DNA from: Streptomyces tibetensis | GTDB taxonomy: Bacteria; Actinomycetota; Actinomycetes; Streptomycetales; Streptomycetaceae | Assembly: GCF_007655005.1 (NCBI RefSeq) | Contig: NZ_SZVW01000002.1 | Span: 434,001-498,000 of the forward strand | Direction of reading: 5' to 3' | Length of the DNA: 64,000 nt | Made by a program: the position numbers and the translations under genes | Part shown: positions 28,318 to 35,948 of the stretch, in pieces | Layout: the number at the start of each line of letters is the position of its first letter | Numbering within the stretch: position 1 is the stretch's first letter | The notes under the pieces: model-generated | What the model was told of the DNA's origin: nothing | What the model saw: the letters and a program-made list of their open reading frames with translations, nothing else | Database searches by the model: none

Positions 28318-28997
28318 GCGGTGAAGTCCTTCCGCGTCTCGGCGATCACCGAGCGGCTGCCGTGCAGCAGGGACAGCAGCAGCGGAGCGGCCAGCAGAGC
28401 GGGCAGGGCCTCGGTCAGCAGGGTCGCCGACGCGGCCGTCAGGATCAGCAGGGAGGCGGCGGCGAGGGTGGCGCGGCCGTGCCGGAACAGGAAGTACGCG
28501 GCGAGGCGGGCGGTGTCGCGGGCGCGGAAGGCGAACAGGGACGTGAGGACGAGGGCGTGCGCGCCCCAGAGGAGGGAGCCGGTGCCGATCACCGCGAGCA
28601 GCAGCGCCCACCAGCCGGGCAGACCGGTGGCGGAGAAGTGCGTGAGGGTGAAGGCGATGACCGTCAGCCATGTCAGCAGGGGTGTCCACAGCTTCAGCGC
28701 CGGTACGGCGTTGAGCCGCCAGCCGCGCAGGTAGGCCCGGGCCGGGTGCAGCTCGGTGAGGTCGCGGCTGCGGTGGTGGAGGGCGTAGAGCGCGGCGGTC
28801 AGGGCCGGTCCGAGGGGCAGCAGGCACAGGGCGGCGAGGGGGAGGTTGGCGGGGTCGGGTCGGAGCAGGAGCAGTGCGGCCAGGCCCGGGGAGGCGGTGA
28901 GGAGGAGCAGCGCCTCGACGGTCAGGAGGGTGTGGATCAGGGCGCAGGCGCGGGAGAGGGTGCCGGTGCCGAAGTCGGAGGTGCGCGCGGTGCTCAT
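28314..28997 (-). CDS. DUF624 (YesL-like) membrane protein
   Basis: A 227-residue protein starting at ATG 28997, with about five hydrophobic segments. The family is found beside LplABC/YtcP-type oligosaccharide transporters and glycosidases in Bacillus and actinobacteria, and its role is unknown. Here it lies between the solute-binding protein and the GH42 gene and overlaps the latter by four bases, so it is part of the same operon. It may help transporter assembly, which is an inference from context only. Confidence 0.75.
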   Translation of the reverse strand: MSTARTSDFGTGTLSRACALIHTLLTVEALLLLTASPGLAALLLLRPDPANLPLAALCLLPLGPALTAALYALHHRSRDLTELHPARAYLRGWRLNAVPALKLWTPLLTWLTVIAFTLTHFSATGLPGWWALLLAVIGTGSLLWGAHALVLTSLFAFRARDTARLAAYFLFRHGRATLAAASLLILTAASATLLTEALPALLAAPLLLSLLHGSRSVIAETRKDFTA

Positions 28998-29109
28998 GCG
29001 GCGGCTGCCCGGCCGGGCAGCCGCCGCACGTGCCGGACGCCCCGCCACGCCCGGGGCCGCACCGCCGTGCCACAGGTGAGCCGGCCGCGGGGCGGGTCGG
29101 CGACGCGGA

Positions 29110-30765
29110 TCACCCGTTCTCCTTCTTGAACCGCTCGTAGGCCTTGTTGTGCAGGTCGACGAGCTGCTGCATGTTCTTCGACTTCAGCTCGGCGAGGTAG
29201 GAGTTCCACTGGGACAGCGGGCGCTTGCCGAGGACGAACTGGAGGGTGTTCTGGATGACGTGGTCCTTGAGCGGGGTCTCCCAGAGGGTGGCCTGCTCCT
29301 GCTCGAAGGACTGCAGGGGGTGGGCCGGGTCGATGGGCAGTTGCCGGCGCTTGGCCATGGCGTCCTGGAACTTCTTCTCGTCCGGGCTGAACATCGAGGA
29401 GACGAGCTCCCAGCTGCCGCCGTAGGCGAAGACGCCGTTGTAGAAGCCGAAGTCCTTCTGCATGTCCTTCGGGGCGTCCGGGTCGGAGCCCATGAGGCTG
29501 ATGCCGGGCTTCGGCCGGTACCGGCCGACGGAGCGCGTGTGGGTGACGCCCTCGACGCCCCAGCGGGCCAGCCGCTGGCCCTCGTCGGAGTACCAGAGCC
29601 AGTCCACGAACTGCATCATGGCGACGAAGTCGTCGCTCTTCAGCGCCTTGCTGGAGATCATGACACCGTTCTCCAGCCGGCTGCCGCCCAGCACGACGGG
29701 ACCGGCGGGCCCGAGCGGCACCGGCACCATCTCGATCCTCGCGCCCTTGACCTGCTTCTCCAGGTTGTACCGGTAGTCCTGCACCAGCACCTGCGGGTTG
29801 GCGCTCATCGCGTAGGACTTCTCGGCGAGCAGCTTCTGCAGCGCCTGGTCGTCGGTCTGGCTGAAGCTCTCGGGGTCCATGAGCTTCTCGGCGACGAGTC
29901 GGCGCAGGTACTCGATCATCTGGCGGTAGGCGTCCTGTGCGCCGGTGAAGACGTACTTCTGCGCCTTGTGGTCGAAGCTGATGTTGTCGTACGACCAGCC
30001 CGCCTTCACCCCGTACGCCTGGCCGAGGTACATGAACAACGCCCCGCACGGGAACGGGGTGTTGGTGCTCCAGCGGTCGGTGAAGGGGTACTTTCCGGGG
30101 TGCTCCTCCTTGAGCGCCTTGAGGACGTCGTACACCTCGTCCCAGGTGGTGGGCAGGCTCAGGCCGTGCTGGTCGAGGACGTCCGTGCGCAAGGACAGCG
30201 AGTAGCCGGCCTTGGGCTTCTCGTGCAGTCCGGGCAGCAGGTAGTAGCTGCCGTCGGACTGGCGGATCGAGTCGAGCTCGGGCTCCAGCTTCCACTTGCG
30301 CACCTTCTCGCGGAAGTTGGGCATCAGCTTCACGTAGTCGCTGACCGGGAGGATCGCGCCCGAGGAGACGAAGGCGACCTCGGAGGGGTGGTACGTCTTC
30401 GGGATCAGCAAGGGTGCGTCGCCCGCGCCGATGAGGACGCTGCGCTTCTTCTCGTAGTCGGCCAGCGGGACGTCGACCGGCTTGAGGGTCACGCCGGTGC
30501 GCTTGGTGACCTCCTTCCAGAACAGCCAGTTGTTCTTCATCGGGTAGACCGGGTTGTTGTTGTGCAGCACCGAGAAGGACAGCGGCCGGGACGCCTTGAA
30601 CTGCTGCCCGGCCCGGTAGCTCTTCATGGCCCCGTTCTGTTTCTTCGACAAGTCCTTGCCGTCACCGCCGTCGTCCCCGCCGCCGCAGCCGGTGACCGTG
30701 GCGAGGCCGATGAAGCCGGCCGCGGCGAGTATCCGGCGCCGCGACAGCTGTCCTTCGTTGTTCAC
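29110..30765 (-). CDS. LplA-type extracellular solute-binding lipoprotein
   Basis: A 551-residue solute-binding protein starting at GTG 30765 behind GGGGG. The N-terminus has L-S-R-R-R-I-L and a lipobox V-T-G-C followed by an Asp/Gly linker. The length and the motif W-L-F-W-K-E-V-T-K-R-T-G-V place it in the large LplA class, which in Paenibacillus is linked to aldouronate uptake. The two permeases immediately upstream and the GH67 and esterase genes nearby support uptake of decorated xylo-oligosaccharides, but arabino-galacto-oligosaccharides cannot be excluded because of the GH42 gene. Confidence 0.85.
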   Translation of the reverse strand: MNNEGQLSRRRILAAAGFIGLATVTGCGGGDDGGDGKDLSKKQNGAMKSYRAGQQFKASRPLSFSVLHNNNPVYPMKNNWLFWKEVTKRTGVTLKPVDVPLADYEKKRSVLIGAGDAPLLIPKTYHPSEVAFVSSGAILPVSDYVKLMPNFREKVRKWKLEPELDSIRQSDGSYYLLPGLHEKPKAGYSLSLRTDVLDQHGLSLPTTWDEVYDVLKALKEEHPGKYPFTDRWSTNTPFPCGALFMYLGQAYGVKAGWSYDNISFDHKAQKYVFTGAQDAYRQMIEYLRRLVAEKLMDPESFSQTDDQALQKLLAEKSYAMSANPQVLVQDYRYNLEKQVKGARIEMVPVPLGPAGPVVLGGSRLENGVMISSKALKSDDFVAMMQFVDWLWYSDEGQRLARWGVEGVTHTRSVGRYRPKPGISLMGSDPDAPKDMQKDFGFYNGVFAYGGSWELVSSMFSPDEKKFQDAMAKRRQLPIDPAHPLQSFEQEQATLWETPLKDHVIQNTLQFVLGKRPLSQWNSYLAELKSKNMQQLVDLHNKAYERFKKENG

Positions 30766-30810
30766 GGGAACCCCCTTGTTCCGTATGTCAGTCGAGGAGA
30801 GGTGCGGCGG

Positions 30811-31680
30811 TCAGCCCTTGACCGCGCCGAGCATCACGCCCGAGACGAAGTAGCGCTGGACGAACGGGTACACGCAGAGGATCGGCAGGGCGGTGAGGAC
30901 GATGGTCACCGACTGGATGTTCGCGCCGACCTGGCTGAGCTGCTCGGTTCCGGCACCGGCGTTGCCGCCGCCGGTGGCGCCCTGGATGAGGTTGCGCAGA
31001 TAGACCGTGACCGGCATCAGCTCGGTCCGGTCCATGTAGAGGAACGCGCTGAACCAGGAGTTCCAGAAGGACACCGAGTAGAAGAGCACCATGGTCGCCA
31101 CGACCGCCTTGGACAGCGGCAGCACGATCCTCAGCAGGGTGCCGTAGGTGCTCAGGCCGTCGATCTGCGCGGCCTCCTCCAGTTCCGTCGGCAGGTTCTC
31201 GAAGAAGGCCTTCATCACCAGCAGGTTGAAGACGCTGATCGCGTTCGGCAGGGCGATCGCCCACACGCTGTTCTTCAGGCCGAGGCTGGTGACCAGGATG
31301 TAGTTCGGGATCAGGCCGCCGGTGAAGAACATGGTGAACACGGCGATGCCGACGAGCACGCCCCGGCCCCTGAGGTGCTTCTTCGACAGGACGTAGGCGT
31401 AACAGGTCGTCAGCACCATGGCGACCGCCGTCGCCACCACCGTGTAGAGCACGGTGTTGCCGTAGTTCCGCCAGAACATCGAGTCCTGGAACACGATCTC
31501 GTACGTGGTGAGGTTGAACCCCTTGGGCAGCAGGGTCACCTCACCGGCACGGATCTGCCGCTCCCCGCTGAAGGACCGCGCGATGATGTTGACGAACGGG
31601 TAGAGGGTCACCAGCACGACGAGCGTGAGGATCACCCCGTTGACGCCCTGGAAGGCCCGCTGGGAGCGGCTCGGCCTCAC
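30811..31680 (-). CDS. Carbohydrate ABC permease, LplC/YtcP-like
   Basis: A 289-residue permease with six hydrophobic segments and the EAA loop E-E-A-A-Q-I-D-G-L-S. The GTG start at 31680 overlaps the stop of the partner permease by four bases; another GTG lies one codon upstream. It ends in M-L-G-A-V-K-G, usual for this family. Confidence 0.87.
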   Translation of the reverse strand: MRPSRSQRAFQGVNGVILTLVVLVTLYPFVNIIARSFSGERQIRAGEVTLLPKGFNLTTYEIVFQDSMFWRNYGNTVLYTVVATAVAMVLTTCYAYVLSKKHLRGRGVLVGIAVFTMFFTGGLIPNYILVTSLGLKNSVWAIALPNAISVFNLLVMKAFFENLPTELEEAAQIDGLSTYGTLLRIVLPLSKAVVATMVLFYSVSFWNSWFSAFLYMDRTELMPVTVYLRNLIQGATGGGNAGAGTEQLSQVGANIQSVTIVLTALPILCVYPFVQRYFVSGVMLGAVKG

Positions 31681-32669
31681 CACAGGCTCGTCCCCACCGT
31701 GCGGCGCGAGAGCGTGTTGGCGGACGTGATCAGGACCAGGCCGATGATCGCCTCGAACAGGCCGATGGCGGCGGCGTAGCTGAAGCTGTTGGACTCCACG
31801 CCGGCGCGGTAGACGTACGTCGAGATCACATCCGCGGTGGGATAGGTCAGCGGGTTGTACAGCAGCAGCACCTTCTCGAAGCCGACCGCCATGAACGTGC
31901 CGACGTTGAGGATCAGCAGCGTGATCATGGTGGGGCGGATGCCGGGCAGGGTGACGTGCCAGATCTGCTGCCAGCGGCCCGCGCCGTCGATGCGGGCGGC
32001 TTCGTACAGGTCCTCGTCGATCGTGGTGAGCGCGGCGAGGTAGAGGATCGTGCCCCAGCCGGCGGTCTGCCAGATCTCGGAACCGACGTAGACGGTGCGG
32101 AACCATCCGGGTTCCTGGATGAAGCGGACCGGGTCGTGGCCGAGCAGGCCGAGGACGTGGTTGACGGGGCCGTCGCTCGCCAGCATCTGCATCGTGATGC
32201 CCGCGACGATCACGATCGACAGGAAGTGCGGGAGGTACGACACCGACTGCACGAACCGCTTCAGGGAGCGCCGGCGCACCTCGTTCAGCAGCAGCGCGAG
32301 CACGATCGGGATCGGGAAACAGAAGACGAGCGTGAGCCCGCCCAGCCACAGGGTGTTGCGGAACACCTGCCAGAAGGTGGGGTCGCTGAGGAACATCCGC
32401 ACATAGCGCAGCCCCACCCAGTCCTCGCCGAAGATCGAACCGCCGGGCTCGAAGCGCCGGAAGGCGATCACGTTGCCGATCATCGGCAGATAGCGGAAGA
32501 CCAGGAAGAACAGCAGCGGCAGGATCGCCAGCGAGTACAACTGCCAGTCGCGGCGCAGTGCCCGCCGCCGACCGGTCCGGGCGGGCGCCCGCTTGCCGCG
32601 CCGGGGAGCGGCCCGGGCCGACGGCTGGTCCTGGGCCCCCGGCGGGGCCGATGTGGTGGACGTGCTCAT
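31677..32669 (-). CDS. Carbohydrate ABC permease, LplB/YteP-like
   Basis: A 330-residue permease starting at ATG 32669. The first 40 residues are a Ala/Arg/Pro-rich cytoplasmic extension, followed by six hydrophobic segments and the EAA loop E-A-A-R-I-D-G-A-G. It is the first gene of a five-gene operon (two permeases, binding protein, DUF624, GH42). No ATPase gene is present, so a shared MsiK-type ATPase is expected. The promoter upstream carries a xylan-type operator. Confidence 0.87.
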   Translation of the reverse strand: MSTSTTSAPPGAQDQPSARAAPRRGKRAPARTGRRRALRRDWQLYSLAILPLLFFLVFRYLPMIGNVIAFRRFEPGGSIFGEDWVGLRYVRMFLSDPTFWQVFRNTLWLGGLTLVFCFPIPIVLALLLNEVRRRSLKRFVQSVSYLPHFLSIVIVAGITMQMLASDGPVNHVLGLLGHDPVRFIQEPGWFRTVYVGSEIWQTAGWGTILYLAALTTIDEDLYEAARIDGAGRWQQIWHVTLPGIRPTMITLLILNVGTFMAVGFEKVLLLYNPLTYPTADVISTYVYRAGVESNSFSYAAAIGLFEAIIGLVLITSANTLSRRTVGTSLW

Positions 32670-32703
32670 TGCTCGGGCCTCCCGTGGACATGGGACGCGG
32701 AAC

Positions 32704-32714
32704 CGAAACTTTCG
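32704..32714. promoter_or_regulatory. CGAAACTTTCG xylan-type operator
   Basis: A perfect 11-base palindrome of the type I recall from Streptomyces xylanase and bxl promoters, bound by a LacI-family repressor. It lies 35 bases upstream of the permease start, downstream of the proposed transcription start, ideal for a road-block. Confidence 0.7.
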
Positions 32715-32737
32715 AGCTCCTACCGGTAACTTGCGGC

Positions 32738-32766
32738 AACTTATGGGGCTTAGAAAGCGCTGTCAA
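32738..32766 (-). promoter_or_regulatory. Promoter of the LplBC-DUF624-GH42 operon
   Basis: On the minus strand TTGACA (32761-32766), a 17-base spacer and TAAGTT (32738-32743) form a near-consensus vegetative promoter. A second LacI-like half palindrome (GAAAGCGCTGTC, 32753-32764) overlaps the -35 box. Confidence 0.65.
32753..32764. promoter_or_regulatory. Second LacI-like operator over the -35 box
   Basis: GAAAGCGCTGTC is a 12-base palindrome with one mismatch and a central GC. It overlaps the -35 box of the transporter promoter and could also serve the divergent esterase gene. Confidence 0.4.
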
Positions 32767-32900
32767 TGGGTGCTGCGACACTCGGACGGGGCGCCTGTGG
32801 CGCGTTGGAATCCCACCGTCGCTGGGTAGGACCCCGGAGTCAACCGCCCTTGCCCGGCCGCAAGTTTCTGGATGACCACCGACTCCTGCGAGGTGCCGCC

Positions 32901-33887
32901 GTGCCCGCGTTCGACCTGCCGCTGTCCCAACTGGAGCGCCACCGCCCGGACATCGAGGAGCCCGCCGACTTCGACGCCTTCTGGCAGGACACCCTGAAGG
33001 CGGCCGGGGAGGCGGACCCGGTGGTGTCGGTGCGGCCGGTGGAGACGGGCCTTCGGCTGACGCGGACCTGGGACGTGACGTTCCGCGGTTTCGCGGGTGA
33101 CCCGGTGCGGGCGTGGTTCAGCCGGCCGGCCGGGGTGGGCGAACCGCTGCCCGCCGTGGTCGAGTTCGCCGGCTACGGGCGCGGACGCGGCCTTCCGCAC
33201 GAGCGCCTGACGTGGGTCAACGCCGGGTACGCGCATCTGCTCATGGACAACCGCGGCCAGGGCGACCAGTACGGGTGCGGCGGCGACACACCCGATCCGC
33301 ACGCCGTCGCGCCGGGCGGGCCCGGGCCGGCGGTGCGCGGGCTGCTCGCCGCCGAGGACTACCACTACCGGCGCCTGATCACGGACGCGGTACGCGCCGT
33401 CGCGGCCGTAGGGGAGCTGCCGGGTGTCGATCCCGGGCGGATCGCCGCCGTGGGCAACAGCCAGGGGGGCGGGGTGGCCCTGGCGGTCGCGGGGCTCGTG
33501 CCCGGCCTGGCGGCACTGCTGACCACGGCGCCGCTGCTGTGCGGGATCCGGCGCGCCCTGGACCTCACGGACGCCGGGCCCTACGGCGAGATCGCCGCCT
33601 ACCTCTCCGTCCACCGGGGCACCGAGTACGCCGCCTTTCGCACCCTCTCCTATGTCGAGGGCGTCTCCTTCGCCCGCCGCGCACAGGCCCCGGCCCACTT
33701 CGGGGTGGGACTGCGGGACACGGTGTGCCCGCCGAGCGGGGCGTACGCCGCCTTCAACCGCTACGCCGAACTGACCGGCACGGACCCCCGCAGGGAGATC
33801 CACGCCTATCCGTTCAACGGGCACGAGGGCGGCGAAGCGGTGCAGGTGCGGCGCCAACTGGCCTGGCTGCGAGAGGTGCTGGACTGA
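32901..33887 (+). CDS. Acetyl xylan esterase/cephalosporin deacetylase family hydrolase
   Basis: A 328-residue alpha/beta hydrolase of the AXE1 family. GTG 32901 was chosen because the sequence from V-P-A-F-D-L-P-L aligns with the family N-terminus; longer in-frame starts add unrelated residues. The nucleophile is Ser in G-N-S-Q-G-G, the acid Asp in G-L-R-D-T-V-C-P and the base His in N-G-H-E-G-G. R-G-Q-G-D is a further family motif. These intracellular enzymes remove acetyl groups from short xylo-oligosaccharides, which fits the GH67 gene and transporter next to it. Transcribed divergently from the transporter operon. Confidence 0.9.
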   Translation: MPAFDLPLSQLERHRPDIEEPADFDAFWQDTLKAAGEADPVVSVRPVETGLRLTRTWDVTFRGFAGDPVRAWFSRPAGVGEPLPAVVEFAGYGRGRGLPHERLTWVNAGYAHLLMDNRGQGDQYGCGGDTPDPHAVAPGGPGPAVRGLLAAEDYHYRRLITDAVRAVAAVGELPGVDPGRIAAVGNSQGGGVALAVAGLVPGLAALLTTAPLLCGIRRALDLTDAGPYGEIAAYLSVHRGTEYAAFRTLSYVEGVSFARRAQAPAHFGVGLRDTVCPPSGAYAAFNRYAELTGTDPRREIHAYPFNGHEGGEAVQVRRQLAWLREVLD

Positions 33888-33919
33888 CAGCGGGGCGGCG
33901 CGAGGCCGACGGGCCTGCC

Positions 33920-33947
33920 GATGGCGCGGCCCGGAGGCTGCGCCATC
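33920..33947. terminator. Hairpin between convergent genes
   Basis: Arms GATGGCGC (33920-33927) and GCGCCATC (33940-33947), extended by GCC/GGC inside, lie between the convergent esterase and MmpS-like genes. Confidence 0.7.
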
Positions 33948-33966
33948 CTGCCGTCCCCTCCCAAGG

Positions 33967-34377
33967 TCACCCCGCGACCGGGGACTCCGCGGTGCAGCCG
34001 CCGGCGCTCACCAGGCCCTTCGCGCTCTGCTCCTCGATCACCTTGCCCTTGTGGATGATCTTGCAGGTGATCTGGGAGCCCTCGGGGTCCGCGGCCACGG
34101 GCATGACCGCCGCGGGCATGATGCCGCGCAGCGTGACCGTCTTCTTCCAGGGCAGTTCGGGCTTCGACACCGACTCGATCTTCGGCTCCATGGCCTTGCC
34201 CCCGCCGCCGTGGAATTCGATCGAGTCGATGTTCTTCCCTGTCACCTCGTAGGTGACCTCGTACGTCTCGTCCACCGCCTTGTCGACCTGGTCGACCGCC
34301 TCGGAGCATGCGGTGAGGCCGAGCGCGAGGCCGGCGACGGCGACGGAACAGACGGCTGCGCGAAGGGTGCGCTTCAA
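33967..34377 (-). CDS. MmpS-like small lipoprotein
   Basis: A 136-residue secreted protein. TTG 34377 is preferred because a run of G lies eight bases upstream and the signal peptide (L-K-R-T-L-R-A-A-V...) begins there. The lipobox L-T-A-C gives a lipoprotein. The remainder (Y-E-V-T-Y-E-V-T-G-K and a Cys pair) resembles the MmpS transport-accessory family. No MmpL-type pump is adjacent, so its partner is unknown. Confidence 0.7.
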   Translation of the reverse strand: MKRTLRAAVCSVAVAGLALGLTACSEAVDQVDKAVDETYEVTYEVTGKNIDSIEFHGGGGKAMEPKIESVSKPELPWKKTVTLRGIMPAAVMPVAADPEGSQITCKIIHKGKVIEEQSAKGLVSAGGCTAESPVAG

Positions 34378-34722
34378 AGGGATCCCCCCCGGATCATGAT
34401 GGTCGAGCCCCGCAGCCAACCGCAAAGGGAAAGTAAAGTCAACTCCCGCCGTGCGCAGGCCTGTCGGGCCCTCGCGGGTGACGGCCGCCCGTCACTCGCC
34501 CCGCCTCCGGCGGAGGTGTTCGGCACATCAGCAGGGGTCCGGGCCCGGACCTTGCCCCCTTAGCCGTTTACATCTGTGCCGCCGGGCGCTAACTTCCGCA
34601 AGAGGCGGGGTGGGAGCGCTCCCATCACGGTGGACCGGAACCCGCCATCGAGTCGCTCCCATCCCGCGCATCCGTGCACACGCATCCGCAGGCCCGTACC
34701 CCCACGAACGGATGATGCTGTC
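34378..34722. other. Divergent region between the MmpS-like and LPMO genes
   Basis: No supportable gene lies in these 345 bases. The region contains the start signals of the MmpS-like gene on the left, a short GC-rich stretch, and a perfect CebR palindrome at 34611-34624 that begins 112 bases upstream of the LPMO start codon. I could not place a clear -35/-10 pair. Confidence 0.6.
34611..34624. promoter_or_regulatory. CebR operator upstream of the LPMO gene
   Basis: TGGGAGCGCTCCCA is a perfect 14-base palindrome identical to the CebR box of cellulolytic Streptomyces. CebR is a LacI-family repressor released by cellobiose or cellotriose. Confidence 0.85.
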
Positions 34723-35814
34723 ATGATCCTGACAAGAAGGCCCGGAGGATCCACGACGCCCGGCCCGGCGCTCCCCTCCCGGGCCAAAGCCCTCTTCCTC
34801 GTGCTGCTCTCCCTCCTCGTCACCGTCCCGGCCATCGGCCTGGTCATGACGACCGGTGGCGAGGCGGAGGCGCACGGCACCCCCATGAAGCCCGGCAGCC
34901 GTACCTTCCTGTGCTGGCAGGACGGTCTGACGGACACCGGCGAGATCAAGCCCGTCAATCCCGCCTGCCGGGGCGCGCAGCAGGTCAGCGGCACCACGCC
35001 GTTCTACAACTGGTTCTCGGTGCTGCGCTCGGACGGCGCCGGCCGCACCCGGGGCTTCGTGCCGGACGGGGAGCTGTGCAGCGGCGGCAACCCCAACTTC
35101 ACCGGGTTCAACACGCCCAGCAAGGACTGGCCGCTGACCCACCTCACCTCGGGCGCGACGGTCGACTTCTCGTACAACGCCTGGGCGGCGCACCCGGGTT
35201 GGTTCTACGTCTACATCACCAAGGACGGCTTCGACCCGACCAGGACGCTCACCTGGAACGACATGGAGGCCCAGCCGTTCCTGAGCGTCGACCACCCGCC
35301 GCTGAAGGGCTCCCCGGGCACGGTCGAGGCCAACTACTCCTGGACGGGCAAGCTGCCCGCCGGCAAGTCGGGCCGCCACATCATCTACATGGTCTGGCAG
35401 CGCTCCGACAGCCAGGAGACCTTCTACTCCTGCTCCGATGTCGTCTTCGACGGCGGCAACGGCGAGGTGACCGGCATCAAGGAGCCGGGCAACCCGTCCG
35501 AGCCGGTCCCCGGCACCTGCACGGCCACCCGCAGGACGACCGGCACCTGGAACGGCGGCTACCAGTCCGAGGTGACCGTCACCAACACCGGCACGGTCCC
35601 GATGCTCGGCTGGATGGTCGACTGGACCCTCCCGGCGGGCCAGAAGGTCGACAGCCTGTGGAGCGGCAGCGCGACCTACAACGGCCAGGCGGTGATGGTT
35701 CACAACGCCAACTGGAACGGCTCCCTCGCACCAGGCAAGAGCACGACGTTCGGATACGTCGTCTCGGGGTCGGGGGGTGACGGTACGAGCAGTCTGCCCT
35801 GCCGGGTGGGCTGA
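34723..35814 (+). CDS. AA10 lytic polysaccharide monooxygenase with CBM2
   Basis: A 363-residue secreted copper enzyme starting at ATG 34723. The signal peptide ends at A-E-A/H, so the mature N-terminus is His51, the copper histidine brace residue; a second brace histidine is in W-A-A-H-P-G. Residues 51-240 are the AA10 domain. A short linker leads to a C-terminal family 2 cellulose-binding module (T-G-T-W-N-G-G-Y-Q and N-A-N-W-N-G). AA10 enzymes oxidatively cleave crystalline cellulose or chitin. The CBM2 and the CebR box upstream make cellulose the likely substrate. Confidence 0.93.
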   Translation: MILTRRPGGSTTPGPALPSRAKALFLVLLSLLVTVPAIGLVMTTGGEAEAHGTPMKPGSRTFLCWQDGLTDTGEIKPVNPACRGAQQVSGTTPFYNWFSVLRSDGAGRTRGFVPDGELCSGGNPNFTGFNTPSKDWPLTHLTSGATVDFSYNAWAAHPGWFYVYITKDGFDPTRTLTWNDMEAQPFLSVDHPPLKGSPGTVEANYSWTGKLPAGKSGRHIIYMVWQRSDSQETFYSCSDVVFDGGNGEVTGIKEPGNPSEPVPGTCTATRRTTGTWNGGYQSEVTVTNTGTVPMLGWMVDWTLPAGQKVDSLWSGSATYNGQAVMVHNANWNGSLAPGKSTTFGYVVSGSGGDGTSSLPCRVG

Positions 35815-35948
35815 ACCACCGCACGAGGCGGGCCCGGTGACCGGGGCGACGGTGACCGGGCCCGTCGGCACGAGGACGCGGGCCGGGGGGCGGGCGGAGC
35901 GCGCCCACCGGTTGGCTCCTCGGATTCCGGGCCGCGTAGGTTGGCGCC

